Assembly: GCF_042139015.1 (NCBI RefSeq)
Contig: NZ_JBHIKY010000023.1
Coordinates: forward strand, 1-60,174
Source: JBHIKY01 sp042139015
GTDB taxonomy: Bacteria; Bacillota; Bacilli; Bacillales; Marinococcaceae
Length of the DNA: 60,174 nucleotides
Reading direction: 5' to 3'
The position numbers and the translations under genes were made by a program. The notes under the pieces are model-generated. The model did not search any database. It saw only the letters and a program-made list of their open reading frames with translations, and was not told the DNA's origin. Positions 17,134 to 26,656 of the stretch are shown here, in pieces (position 1 is the first letter of the stretch; every line of letters begins with the position of its first letter).

Positions 17134-19578
17134 ATGGAAAAAGATCTTAGAAATGCTAAACGCACTATTGCTGGAGCACTCCTGTCTTTTGTTGTTTTTT
17201 CCGCAGGAGCCGGAGGAATTGAAGCTGCGCCCTCCCAGCCTGAGCAAAAGAGCAGCGTGGAAGATGAAATGGCGGTGCTGAAAGGTGAACATGATTTAAA
17301 CTCTAAGGAACGGACAAGAGTCATTGTAGAAATTGATGAGCCATCCTTAGTTGAAGCCAGGCAGACCGGACAGCCGTCGTCACGTGAGCAGATTAAGAAC
17401 AGCCGTGATCAAGTGAGTGCTGATGTTCTGGAACGCTTAGAGGACGGCGAGGTGGACCGGGAGTATGATTACGTATTTTCAGGTTTTTCCCTTGAATTAG
17501 AAGGAGAAGATATCCTTTCCATTCTCTCTGTGGATGGTGTCAAGGCCGTATATCCGAATGCCCAGTATGAAACGGATCAAATCGGAGAGACCACAGAGTT
17601 GGATGCTGAAGAGTTCCACCCGCTCATGGCGGATAGTGCTCCATACATAGGTGCTGATGAAGCCTGGGAGGCCGGCTACACTGGAGAGGGAATCACCGTA
17701 GCAGTAATTGATACCGGTGTTGATTATACTCATCCGGATCTCGAGCACGCTTTTGGCAGCTATAAAGGCTATGATTTTGTAGATGAAGATTCTGATCCGC
17801 AGGAAACTCAACCGGGAGAAAACCCGGGAGATGAAACGAATCACGGCTCCCATGTCGCCGGAACAATTGCTGCAAACGGGAATATTAAAGGGATAGCTCC
17901 TGATGCAGATCTTCTTGGCTACAGGGTGCTCGGTCCCGGAGGAAGCGGCACTACAGAAGATGTTCTTGCCGGAATTGAACAGGCGGTGGAAGACGGAGCA
18001 GATATTATGAACCTATCGCTTGGTAATACATTAAATGACCCTGATTATGCCACGAGTACCGCACTAGACTGGGCAATGGAAGAGGGAGTCGTTGCCGTCA
18101 CCTCCAATGGCAATGCCGGAGACAGTGAATGGACTGTTGGTTCACCAGGAACCTCAAGAGATGCAATTTCTGTAGGAGCTTCGCAGCTTCCGTATAACGA
18201 ATTTGATACTGAACTTGATTTAGGAAGCGTGTCGTTCCCTGATGCTGAAATCTTAGGTTTTCCTTCTGAAGATGAACTGCTTGAACTCGAAGGAGAAACG
18301 AGAGAAGTAGTATTTGCAGGTCTTGGCAGCGAAGAGGAATTTCAGGAGATCGATGCAGAGGGAAAAATTGCTCTCATGGAGCGGGGCGAGCTTGCTTTTG
18401 TAGATAAAGCCATTAATGCCGAAGCAGCCGGGGCCGATGGAGCGATCATTTATAACAATGTAAGCGGACCGATTCCTTTTTATATTCCAGGAATGGCGGT
18501 GCCCACCTGGAAGCTGGATGACATTTCAGGAAGGGACCTGGCCGAGGCTGTAGAAGATGGCGATAACGAGGTAACGATCAGCCTGGCTGAGGCCGGGAAG
18601 GTCGGAGAAACGATTGCTGATTTCTCCTCGCGAGGACCGGTCATGGATACCTGGATGATTAAGCCAGACGTTTCAGCACCAGGCGTCGATATTACCAGCA
18701 CTGTACCGACCTATAATGAAGAAGAACCTCATGGCTATGCGTCCATGCAGGGGACAAGTATGGCTTCCCCTCATGTGGCCGGGGCTGCTGCTGTGCTGCT
18801 CGAAAAACACTCAGATTGGGAAGTAGAAGAAGTGAAAGGGGCTTTAATGAACACAGCTGAACGACTGAACGATCCAGAGGGCAATGATTATCCTCACAAC
18901 GCCCAGGGAGCAGGCAGTATCCGCCTGCCGGAGGCACTTGATACAGAAACGATTGCTGTACCAGGAAGCCACTCATTTGGCACGTTTCTAAAAGATAACG
19001 GCAGACAGGTCGAACGGCAGCATTTCTCTATTCAAAACGAGTCAGGGGAAAGAAAAGATTACGACCTGGATGTAACCTTTGACGGAAATCCAGATGGTAT
19101 TTCCGTATCTACAAGCAAAAACACAAAAATTAATCCCGGCCAGACGAAAAAAGTAAACATGAACGTGAAGGTTACTGCCTCAAAGCTTGATCCAGGCTAT
19201 CATGAAGGTATGATCACTCTCACAGATGACGAGGAAGAGATTGAAATTCCAACGATATTATTCGTACAGGAGCCTGATTATCCACGAGTTTCGGATTTTC
19301 AGATTGATTTAATGGAGGATGGTACGTTCCTGATGGATGTTTATACTCCAGGAGGAGCAGAAACGGCGGAAATTGTTCTTTATGAGAGCGACCTTCTGGA
19401 ATTCCAGGGAGTAGTTGCTTCCCGCCAGAATCTTGATCCAGGCTATCACTCCTTTACCTGGGACGGCCTGCTTGAAGGAGAGCCGCTCGCTCCGGGGGAA
19501 TACCACCTATTTGCATTCGCAGAAAAAAGCGGACAGGTAGATAATATGTACGGCGGAAGCTTCACTGTTAGTGAATAA
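17134..19578 (+). CDS. Secreted subtilisin-like serine protease (S8, Vpr type)
   Basis: An 814-aa preproprotein. The signal peptide (1-31) ends near GIEA/AP; an inhibitor-I9 propeptide spans about 60-145. The catalytic domain has D193 (VIDTGVDYTHPDLE), H237 (NHGSHVAGT), oxyanion N327 and S542 (GTSMASPHVAG). A protease-associated (PA) domain is inserted at about 385-480, as in Vpr. The C-terminal 200 residues look like Fn3-type/beta domains. The protein is very rich in Asp/Glu, as in secreted proteins of haloalkaliphiles. SD AAAGAGG. It is the only plus-strand gene in the first 34 kb, inserted between phoP and mdh, which are adjacent in B. subtilis. Confidence 0.93.
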   Translation: MEKDLRNAKRTIAGALLSFVVFSAGAGGIEAAPSQPEQKSSVEDEMAVLKGEHDLNSKERTRVIVEIDEPSLVEARQTGQPSSREQIKNSRDQVSADVLERLEDGEVDREYDYVFSGFSLELEGEDILSILSVDGVKAVYPNAQYETDQIGETTELDAEEFHPLMADSAPYIGADEAWEAGYTGEGITVAVIDTGVDYTHPDLEHAFGSYKGYDFVDEDSDPQETQPGENPGDETNHGSHVAGTIAANGNIKGIAPDADLLGYRVLGPGGSGTTEDVLAGIEQAVEDGADIMNLSLGNTLNDPDYATSTALDWAMEEGVVAVTSNGNAGDSEWTVGSPGTSRDAISVGASQLPYNEFDTELDLGSVSFPDAEILGFPSEDELLELEGETREVVFAGLGSEEEFQEIDAEGKIALMERGELAFVDKAINAEAAGADGAIIYNNVSGPIPFYIPGMAVPTWKLDDISGRDLAEAVEDGDNEVTISLAEAGKVGETIADFSSRGPVMDTWMIKPDVSAPGVDITSTVPTYNEEEPHGYASMQGTSMASPHVAGAAAVLLEKHSDWEVEEVKGALMNTAERLNDPEGNDYPHNAQGAGSIRLPEALDTETIAVPGSHSFGTFLKDNGRQVERQHFSIQNESGERKDYDLDVTFDGNPDGISVSTSKNTKINPGQTKKVNMNVKVTASKLDPGYHEGMITLTDDEEEIEIPTILFVQEPDYPRVSDFQIDLMEDGTFLMDVYTPGGAETAEIVLYESDLLEFQGVVASRQNLDPGYHSFTWDGLLEGEPLAPGEYHLFAFAEKSGQVDNMYGGSFTVSE

Positions 19579-19580
19579 AA

Positions 19581-19615
19581 AAAGTCCCGGGTCCTATACA
19601 GGATACCGGGACTTT
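19581..19615. terminator. Bidirectional terminator between protease and mdh
   Basis: Stem AAAGTCCCGG (19581-19590) / CCGGGACTTT (19606-19615); it sits between two convergent stops only 47 bases apart. Confidence 0.9.
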
Positions 19616-19625
19616 CTCTCATTAA

Positions 19626-20570
19626 TTAATCGTTAGGCAGTGCCTTCATAACATTTCTTACAGAATCAATTGATTTTGAAAGCTCTGCTTTTTCATCATC
19701 GGTAAGATCAAGCTCGATAATTTTCTCAATACCGTTTCCGCCCAGTACGGTCGGAACGCCGAGATACATATCTTCTTCGCCATATTCACCTTCAAGATAA
19801 GCGATCGATGGCAGAATTCTTTTCTTGTCCTTTAAGATTGCTTCCACCATCTGCGTCAGAGAAGCGGCCGGCGCATAGTAAGCACTACCGTTACCAAGCA
19901 GGCCGACGATTTCACCGCCGCCTTTACGTGTGCGTTCTACAATTGCATCAATGCGGTCCTGTGAGAGCAGCTTAGTCAGCGGCACACCACCAGCGTTGGA
20001 GTAGCGGATCAGTGGCACCATGTCGTCTCCGTGTCCACCGAGTACGAATCCTTGAATGTCTTCCACTGAAAAGCCAAGCTCCTGCGCAACGAAAGTACGG
20101 AAGCGGGCAGTGTCAAGAACTCCGGATTGTCCAATAACCCGGTTTTTCGGAAGACCTGACTCTTTATAAACCGTATACGTCATCGCATCTGCAGGGTTGG
20201 TAAGCACAATGATCGTGCAATCGGGTGAGTTTTTCACAACTTCTCTCGTAACAGATTTCATAATCTTAGCATTGGTATTTACGAGATCATCCCGGCTCAT
20301 GCCCGGCTTTCTTGCGATTCCGGCTGTTATTACTACCACATCCGACCCAGCTGTGTCTGCATAGTCGGCCGTGCCTTTTACATTGACGTCTGCTCCTGTG
20401 ACTGGTGTCGATTCAAGCATATCAAGTGCTTTACCTTTTGTAGGACCTTCCATATCTGGAATATCTACAAGCACAACATCGCCGAGTTCCTTTTGAGCTA
20501 CCATAAGTGCGGTTGTAGCACCGGTGAACCCGGAGCCGATAACTGATACTTTTCTGCGTGTAATGGCCAT
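19626..20570 (-). CDS. mdh: Malate dehydrogenase
   Basis: A 314-aa LDH-like NAD-dependent malate dehydrogenase of the TCA cycle. It has Rossmann GSGFTGATTA (12-21), the substrate arginines around ITAGIARKPGMSRDDL, and the catalytic His in LGGHGDDMVP. GGAGG SD. Last gene of the citZ-icd-mdh operon, 44 bases after icd. Confidence 0.96.
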   Translation of the reverse strand: MAITRRKVSVIGSGFTGATTALMVAQKELGDVVLVDIPDMEGPTKGKALDMLESTPVTGADVNVKGTADYADTAGSDVVVITAGIARKPGMSRDDLVNTNAKIMKSVTREVVKNSPDCTIIVLTNPADAMTYTVYKESGLPKNRVIGQSGVLDTARFRTFVAQELGFSVEDIQGFVLGGHGDDMVPLIRYSNAGGVPLTKLLSQDRIDAIVERTRKGGGEIVGLLGNGSAYYAPAASLTQMVEAILKDKKRILPSIAYLEGEYGEEDMYLGVPTVLGGNGIEKIIELDLTDDEKAELSKSIDSVRNVMKALPND

Positions 20571-20614
20571 TGTAATATCCTCCTCTGAAAATTCGCTTTC
20601 CTTGTGGCTTATTA

Positions 20615-21886
20615 TTATGACATGTTCTTAATCAGTTCGTCACCAAACTCTGAACACTTCACTTCTTTAGCACCATCCATCAGGCGGGCGAAGTCATACG
20701 TAACCACCTTGCTTCCGATTGTTTTATCCATGGAAGTCAAAACTAGATCCGCTGCTTCATTCCAGCCAAGATGACGAAGCATTAATTCACCAGAAAGGAT
20801 AACAGATGATGGATTTACTTTATCTAGACCTGCATACTTCGGAGCTGTGCCGTGTGTCGCTTCAAAGATGGCATGTCCTGTTTCATAATTGATGTTTGCA
20901 CCAGGAGCAATCCCGATGCCGCCGACCTGTGCAGCCAGTGCGTCAGAAACATAGTCTCCGTTCAGGTTCATTGTAGCTACTACATCAAATTCCTTTGGAC
21001 GAGTCAGAATCTGCTGCAGGAAAATGTCAGCGATCGCATCTTTTATGATGATTTTACCTTCATCTTCTGCTTTTTGCTGAGCAGCGTTTGCCGCATCTTT
21101 TCCTTCTTTTTCTACGATTTCATCATACTTGGACCACGTAAATACCTTATCCCCGTATTCACGTTCCGCCAGAGCATAACCCCAGTTTTTAAAGGAGCCT
21201 TCAGTATATTTCATGATATTGCCTTTGTGTACGAGCGTTACACTTTTACGGCCTTCTTCAAGAGCGTAATCTATAGAAGCACGTACGAGTCGTTCTGTAC
21301 CCTCTTTAGAAACAGGCTTAATGCCGATTCCGGAAGTTTCCGGGAAACGGATATTCGACGTACCCATTTCGTTCTGCAGAAAGTCAATTACTTTTTTCAC
21401 TTCTGCTGAGCCTTCCTGATACTCAATACCAGCGTAAATATCCTCTGTATTTTCACGGAAAATAACCATGTTTACATCTTCCGGACGTTTTACAGGAGAT
21501 GGAACACCAGTAAAGTGGCGGACAGGCCGCAGGCATGTGAATAAATCAAGTTTCTGGCGCAGTGCCACATTCAATGAGCGGATACCGCCGCCGATAGGGG
21601 TAGTGAGCGGCCCTTTAATTGCGATTAAATATTCTCGGATGGCATCAAGGGATTCTTCGGGAAGCCATTCACCGGCATTGTTGTAAGCTTTTTCACCGAC
21701 GAGGATTTCTTTCCAGTGAATCTTTTTCTTGCCATCGTATGCTTTATCAACGGCTGCATCGATAACCTTTGACGCAGCTGCCCAAATATCCGGACCGATA
21801 CCGTCCCCTTCAATATAAGGGATTACCGGCTCATCCGGTACGTTTAATACACCACTGTTTGTCGTAATCTTTTCTCCATTTGCCAT
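20615..21886 (-). CDS. icd: Isocitrate dehydrogenase (NADP)
   Basis: A 423-aa NADP-dependent isocitrate dehydrogenase. The substrate-binding Arg/Ser region reads RPVRHFTGVPSPVKRPE, and the metal/NADP region includes TMNLNGDYVSDALAAQVGG and EATHGTAPKYAG. GAGGAGG SD. Middle gene of the TCA operon; a hairpin in the citZ-icd spacer may lower or separate its expression. Confidence 0.96.
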   Translation of the reverse strand: MANGEKITTNSGVLNVPDEPVIPYIEGDGIGPDIWAAASKVIDAAVDKAYDGKKKIHWKEILVGEKAYNNAGEWLPEESLDAIREYLIAIKGPLTTPIGGGIRSLNVALRQKLDLFTCLRPVRHFTGVPSPVKRPEDVNMVIFRENTEDIYAGIEYQEGSAEVKKVIDFLQNEMGTSNIRFPETSGIGIKPVSKEGTERLVRASIDYALEEGRKSVTLVHKGNIMKYTEGSFKNWGYALAEREYGDKVFTWSKYDEIVEKEGKDAANAAQQKAEDEGKIIIKDAIADIFLQQILTRPKEFDVVATMNLNGDYVSDALAAQVGGIGIAPGANINYETGHAIFEATHGTAPKYAGLDKVNPSSVILSGELMLRHLGWNEAADLVLTSMDKTIGSKVVTYDFARLMDGAKEVKCSEFGDELIKNMS

Positions 21887-21921
21887 GTTAATAAAGACCT
21901 CCTCTATATTTTTACATTGAA

Positions 21922-21958
21922 AAGGGAAGGCCCAGCCTCTGCCGGACCTTATTCCCTT
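21922..21958 (-). terminator. Hairpin between citZ and icd (attenuator or processing site)
   Basis: AAGGGAA / TTCCCTT outer stem with an inner AAGG-CC/GG-CCTT extension; the minus-strand tail CCCTTTTC is only weakly U-rich. Partial termination is possible, since icd would otherwise lack a visible promoter. Confidence 0.5.
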
Positions 21959-21979
21959 GTAATCACCTAATCAGAAATT

Positions 21980-23095
21980 TTATCGATTTTCCAGCGGAAT
22001 ATAGTCCTGCTTGCCAGGTCCCACGTAATCTGCACGCGGACGAATCAAGCGGTTGTCGTTGTACTGCTCGAGAATGTGAGCAAGCCAGCCCGACATTCGG
22101 CTCACTGCAAAAATCGGTGTAAATAGATCATGGTCTAATCCGAGACTGTGATATACAGAAGCGGAATAAAAATCGACGTTTGGCGGAAGCTTTTTCTCGC
22201 CAGTTACCATCTCTTCGATTTTAATAGACATGTCATACCACTTTGTTTCACCGGTAATATCCGTAAGCCTGCGGGACATTTCACGCAGATGCTTGGCGCG
22301 TGGATCCCCCTGCTTATATACCCGGTGTCCAAATCCCATAATCTTTTCTTTATTATCAAGAGTCCTGCGAATGTACGGCTCTACGTTATCCACTTCGCCG
22401 ATGTCAGAGAGCATGCTCATGACACGTTCATTTGCCCCGCCGTGCAGTGGTCCTTTTAATGCTCCGATCGCTGCTGTCACGCCGGAATAAATATCAGACA
22501 GCGTGGCAACACAGACACGCGCGGTAAAGGTAGAAGCGTTTAACTCATGGTCGGCATGCAGAACGAGAGCTTTGTTAAAAGCTGTTTCGGAAATCTCATC
22601 CGGCTCTTCTCCATTCAGCATGTATAAAAAGTTTGCAGCAAAGCTCAGATCTTTCTTTGGAGCTACCTGTTTCTGGCCTTTACGGATGCGGCTGAAACCG
22701 GTAACGATTGCCGGAATCTTCGCTTGAAGACGGACAGCCTTACGTTTATTGGCTTCTTCTGACATTTCATCCGCTTCGCTGTCATAAAGCCCAAGCTGAG
22801 AAATAGCTGTTCGTACAGCAGCCATAGGATGAATATCTTCGATCGAATACGCTTTCATGTAGTCGAAGATCTCATCAGGAACTGCCATGTTTTCTGCCAG
22901 ATCTGCAGTCAGCTCTTCCAGCTCACTTTTATTAGGCAGACGGCCGTTCCACAGTAGATAAATAACTTCTTCAAAAGAAGCATTTTCTGCTAAATCGTCG
23001 ATATTATAGCCCTGATAAGTTAAAACATCATCAATGATTGAACTAACGCTGGATGTTGTTGCGACAACACCTTCAAGACCACGAGTTGTGCTCAT
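21980..23095 (-). CDS. citZ: Citrate synthase
   Basis: A 371-aa type-I/short citrate synthase condensing acetyl-CoA with oxaloacetate. Active-site signatures are KALVLHADHELNAST, GPLHGGANERVM and IMGFGHRVYK; the catalytic Asp lies in PNVDFYSA. SD AAAGGAGAGG. First gene of the operon, preceded by a strong promoter and a leader of about 215 nt. Confidence 0.96.
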   Translation of the reverse strand: MSTTRGLEGVVATTSSVSSIIDDVLTYQGYNIDDLAENASFEEVIYLLWNGRLPNKSELEELTADLAENMAVPDEIFDYMKAYSIEDIHPMAAVRTAISQLGLYDSEADEMSEEANKRKAVRLQAKIPAIVTGFSRIRKGQKQVAPKKDLSFAANFLYMLNGEEPDEISETAFNKALVLHADHELNASTFTARVCVATLSDIYSGVTAAIGALKGPLHGGANERVMSMLSDIGEVDNVEPYIRRTLDNKEKIMGFGHRVYKQGDPRAKHLREMSRRLTDITGETKWYDMSIKIEEMVTGEKKLPPNVDFYSASVYHSLGLDHDLFTPIFAVSRMSGWLAHILEQYNDNRLIRPRADYVGPGKQDYIPLENR

Positions 23096-23237
23096 TACAA
23101 CCTCTCCTTTTACCGAAAAATATAACGTTTTTCCACTTCAGAAAAACCAGTTCAACCTCCACGCCGCAGTCACATGGCAAATCAACAATCACAAGGTAAC
23201 TGGACCAGTCGGTCTGTTCGTGACATGGATGTACATT

Positions 23238-23371
23238 CCCTGAATGAAAACAGGGTAATCTTGATTTTATACTGCTTCATAAAAAGCTATGTAGAAAGAG
23301 TCATGGAACCATCTACCATTATAAACATTTTTATTTCTTTTGTGAACGCAGTGCATGAAATAAATTTTTCA
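23238..23371 (-). promoter_or_regulatory. citZ promoter, operator candidates and leader hairpin
   Basis: Minus strand: -35 TTCACA (23341-23346), 17-bp spacer, -10 TATAAT (23318-23323). ATAA-N6-TTAT (23321-23334) overlaps the -10 and is one base shorter than the CcpC element ATAA-N7-TTAT. The inverted repeat TGAAA-N6-TTTCA (23356-23371) sits just upstream of the -35. In the leader CCCTG-N8-CAGGG (23238-23255) forms a hairpin. Bases 23372-23426 carry no clear terminator for citZ's upstream neighbour. Confidence 0.6.
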
Positions 23372-23426
23372 CGCCAGTCTGACAAGTAATGGGAGAATTA
23401 ATCAGCTGCAGCGTGATACTTTGTTA

Positions 23427-23900
23427 TCAGCCGCCGGCAGTAAACCATTCGCCTGCTTTCATAAAGACATATACTACACCTGCAGCGATCAAGGGACCGA
23501 CTGCTACGCCATTGAACAATGCCACAGCTAGTATAGTGCCGATTACGAGGGCTGCAGTAATATGAGGGTCATTCTGCATAACTTCAACCCCACCTTTTGC
23601 AATCAGAGCTACAATAATACCGGCTGCAAGAGCAACCCATGCATAGGAGGACTTTACTGCTTCACCCAACTGTTTAAAACCAATTTCACCGGTTGCTATC
23701 GGAACAAGCACGGCGATGGTTAAAATAGTAATCGCAATATTTATTCCTTTTGCCTGCATAAAGGGAAATAGTTTGTCCCCAAGCCCCAGCCATTTTAAGG
23801 CGAGTAAAATTACAATCGCGACGATAAGGGACTGGTTCTTTCCAATAACTCCGATCGCAAGCAATACGAGTAAAAACATAGTTGCCTGCGACATCACCAT
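23427..23900 (-). CDS. ytwI: DUF441 membrane protein YtwI
   Basis: A roughly 157-aa integral membrane protein with about five hydrophobic helices and the conserved ITIAVLVPIATGEIGFKQL and NDPHITAALVIGT segments. Function unknown. The ORF opens at 23918, but the SD GGAAGGA precedes ATG 23900. Its position next to citZ is the Bacillus arrangement. Confidence 0.85.
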   Translation of the reverse strand: MVMSQATMFLLVLLAIGVIGKNQSLIVAIVILLALKWLGLGDKLFPFMQAKGINIAITILTIAVLVPIATGEIGFKQLGEAVKSSYAWVALAAGIIVALIAKGGVEVMQNDPHITAALVIGTILAVALFNGVAVGPLIAAGVVYVFMKAGEWFTAGG

Positions 23901-23981
23901 GCGTTCATCCTTCCACATAGACTTCGTTTTTATCCTACCATAAAGCGAGGTATTCTGTCATGTTCCCTCACATAGAACTGC

Positions 23982-24377
23982 TCATCTGCGGCGGGAAATT
24001 ACAACATTCCCGTTTTTTACGAGCCGTTCAAATATTTTCTGAAAGAGACCTTTCATCGTAGCCCTCGTATAAGGGATAATTAAAATAAAGCCTAAAAGAT
24101 CTGTCAAAAACCCGGGGGTGAGGAGCAGGACCCCTCCAACCAGGATGCAGATGCCGTCCAGTACTAAACCTGAAGGAACTTCTCCGTTCTGCATCTGAAG
24201 CTGAGCGGTACGCAGCACCTGCGTTCCCTCCCGCTTTGCCAGCCAAGCTCCGATCAGCCCAGTAGTTATAATCAGCAGCACAGTCGGGATCACACCGAGA
24301 GAATTTCCAGCTAATACTAATATCCCTACTTCGAGAGCTGGAACAATAATAAGCAATAATACAAGCAGTTTTCCCAA
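23982..24377 (-). CDS. fxsA: FxsA family membrane protein
   Basis: 131 aa with four hydrophobic stretches: LLVLLLIIVPALEVGILVL, VIPTVLLIITTGLIGAWLA, GICILVGGVLLLTPGFLTD and FILIIPYTRA. The PGFLTDLLG signature is typical of FxsA. The name comes from suppression of F-plasmid exclusion in E. coli; the role in Bacillus is unknown. TTG start behind AGGGAGG. Bases 24378-24701 upstream hold no convincing gene; a 16-bp palindrome ATTTCGT-GT-ACGAAAT is at 24530-24545. Confidence 0.88.
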   Translation of the reverse strand: MGKLLVLLLIIVPALEVGILVLAGNSLGVIPTVLLIITTGLIGAWLAKREGTQVLRTAQLQMQNGEVPSGLVLDGICILVGGVLLLTPGFLTDLLGFILIIPYTRATMKGLFQKIFERLVKNGNVVISRRR

Positions 24378-24701
24378 AATACTACCTCCCTGCTTTGAAA
24401 AGTATCGCCTTCAAAAAGGTTAATTTTTTAAAGTATAAAAAGACATAAGTGTCTTCAGTGATAAACCGCTACTTACAGTGTACCCTGTGAAAGACACATC
24501 AACCAGCATCTGAACTTATCCGGGGGGAGATTTCGTGTACGAAATGGTTTGCTTTTCAGCAGGCGTTGCTCCCTGCAGGATCCCACTATAAGACATAGTT
24601 CTTTTGCATGATTACATACAACCTTACTTTTAAACAGTCTTTCATTCCACATTAGTACTTTCTTAATATTTCCGACATTCATTCAACCAGAAGAAAAAAC
24701 T

Positions 24702-24723
24702 GCCCCGACGCAGCGGGGCAGTA
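24702..24723 (-). terminator. Terminator of pyk
   Basis: CTGCCCCG / CGGGGCAG stem with a 6-base loop; the minus-strand tail is TTTTTTCTTC. It is 22 bases after the pyk stop. Confidence 0.9.
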
Positions 24724-24744
24724 TAGTGTTAAAAAACGTTTCTA

Positions 24745-26499
24745 TTACAGAACACTGGCATGGCCGCGGTACAAGTCGCCTCTGGTCCCGTCGACCGTTA
24801 TTTCTTCTCCGTCTTCAAATAAATCAATAGCACGCTGCACACCTACTATGACAGGAATGCCGAGATTCAAACCAACTACGGCAGCGTGAGAGGTCAGTCC
24901 ACCTTCTTCTGTTACCACTGCGGAAGCTTTTTCAAACGCAGGCATCATATCTTTATCTGTACTGTACGTAACTAAGATCATTCCATCCTGCATGCGGTCG
25001 TTTGCATCCTGGGCATTGCGGGCCACAACAACCTTACCACTTGCCGTTTTTCTTCCAATTCCCTGCCCTTTTCCTATCACTTCTCCAATTACATGAACTT
25101 TCATAATGTTCGTAGTGCCGGATTCACCGACAGGGACACCGGCAGTAATGACAACGAGGTCCCCGTGTTTCACAAAATCAGTTTTCAGCGATTCCCGCAC
25201 TGTGCTGTCGAGCATTTCATCCGTGGAAGCTGCGGCTACTCCCAGCATTGGGGTCACGCCCCAGACAAGCGCGAGTCTGCGGAATACTTTTTCGTTGCTT
25301 GTTACGGCAATAATTGGGGACTCCGGACGGTATTTGGATACAATTTTGGCTGTATGGCCGCTTTCGGTCGCAGACAAGATCGCTGCTGCATTAAGGTTAT
25401 ATGCCGTGTGGGAGACTGACTGACTGATAGAGTTCGTAATAGAGCGTCTGCTTTCCTTCGTACGCTGACTCAATATATCTTCATATTTCAAGGCGGTTTC
25501 TGCCTTGAGCGCAATATTGCTCATTGTTTTTACCGACTCTTCCGGGTAGTCACCAGCTGCTGTTTCTCCGGAAAGCATAATCGCATCTGTGCCGTCGAAG
25601 ATCGCGTTAGCCACGTCGCTGGCTTCAGCTCTTGTAGGGCGGGGATTGCGCTGCATCGAATCAAGCATCTGAGTGGCTGTAATAACTGGCTTTGCAAGAG
25701 TATTGCATTTTTTAATAAGATTCTTTTGCACGAGCGGTACTTCTTCCGGCGGAATTTCAACACCTAAATCCCCGCGGGCTACCATCAGCCCGTCTGATAC
25801 CTCTAAAATTTCATCAATGTTGTCTATACCTTCCTGGTTCTCGATTTTCGGGATGATTTGAATGTCCCCGGCGTTGTGCTTTTCTAAAAGCTCTCTAATC
25901 TCGAGTACATCTGACGCTCTTCTTACAAAGGAGGCAGCGATAAAATCTACTTCCTGTTGAATACCAAACTTAATATCGGCAGCGTCCTTCTCGGTAATAC
26001 CCGGCAGATTCACACTGACATTGGGAAGGTTCACGCCTTTTTTATTTTTCAGTTCTCCATTGTTCAGAACCTTCGTACGCAGATCTCTTCCCATGACTTT
26101 GAGAACTTCTAACTCAATCAGACCGTCATCCAAAAGAATTTTTTTACCCGGTGCCATATCGTCCGCCAGATTCGGATATGTAACAGAAATTTTTTCTGTG
26201 GTTCCTTCTACTTCCTCTCCGGAAACAATTAATTCCTGCCCCTTCTCAAGCTGAAGCGCTCCATCTTTCATGGAGTGAGTCCTGATTTCCGGTCCTTTTG
26301 TATCGAGTAAAATAGCAACGTTTTTATCGAGCCGCTTCGATGTTTCACGGATGGTGTCAATGCGTGCTTTATGTTCGGCAAAATCACCGTGGGAAAAATT
26401 AAGTCTCGCTACGTTCATTCCTGCATGCATTAAATTTTCAAGCATTTCATTTGATTCACTTGCAGGCCCTATCGTACAAACAATTTTTGTTTTTCTCAT
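24745..26499 (-). CDS. pyk: Pyruvate kinase with C-terminal PEP-utiliser domain
   Basis: 584 aa: the barrel with RKTKIVCTIGPAS, the active-site segment KPVITATQMLDSM and the effector domain. The extra C-terminal domain (about 480-584, EGGLTSHAAVVG) resembles the PEP-utilising mobile domain found in Bacillus pyruvate kinases. The first in-frame ATG (26514) is followed by AGGAGG within its own codons, so ATG 26499 is the start. In B. subtilis it is co-transcribed with pfkA; here 275 bases including a repeat separate them. Confidence 0.96.
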   Translation of the reverse strand: MRKTKIVCTIGPASESNEMLENLMHAGMNVARLNFSHGDFAEHKARIDTIRETSKRLDKNVAILLDTKGPEIRTHSMKDGALQLEKGQELIVSGEEVEGTTEKISVTYPNLADDMAPGKKILLDDGLIELEVLKVMGRDLRTKVLNNGELKNKKGVNLPNVSVNLPGITEKDAADIKFGIQQEVDFIAASFVRRASDVLEIRELLEKHNAGDIQIIPKIENQEGIDNIDEILEVSDGLMVARGDLGVEIPPEEVPLVQKNLIKKCNTLAKPVITATQMLDSMQRNPRPTRAEASDVANAIFDGTDAIMLSGETAAGDYPEESVKTMSNIALKAETALKYEDILSQRTKESRRSITNSISQSVSHTAYNLNAAAILSATESGHTAKIVSKYRPESPIIAVTSNEKVFRRLALVWGVTPMLGVAAASTDEMLDSTVRESLKTDFVKHGDLVVITAGVPVGESGTTNIMKVHVIGEVIGKGQGIGRKTASGKVVVARNAQDANDRMQDGMILVTYSTDKDMMPAFEKASAVVTEEGGLTSHAAVVGLNLGIPVIVGVQRAIDLFEDGEEITVDGTRGDLYRGHASVL

Positions 26500-26656
26500 T
26501 TTGGTCCTCCTCATTACTCAATAAGCTTGTATTATTGTATCATAAGTCAAAATTTACGCCCTGTCCTGCCGGGCAGCAGCGATGGCCTGGTTCTCCAGCC
26601 ACTGGTTCCGTTATTTTCTCCAAACAGGTCGGTTTTATGGGCTTTGCCGGACAGGA

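Noticed and set aside
24473..24682. 69-codon minus-strand frame upstream of fxsA
   Set aside because: No SD, odd composition with many Cys/Arg/Lys, overlaps a palindrome and non-coding-looking DNA.
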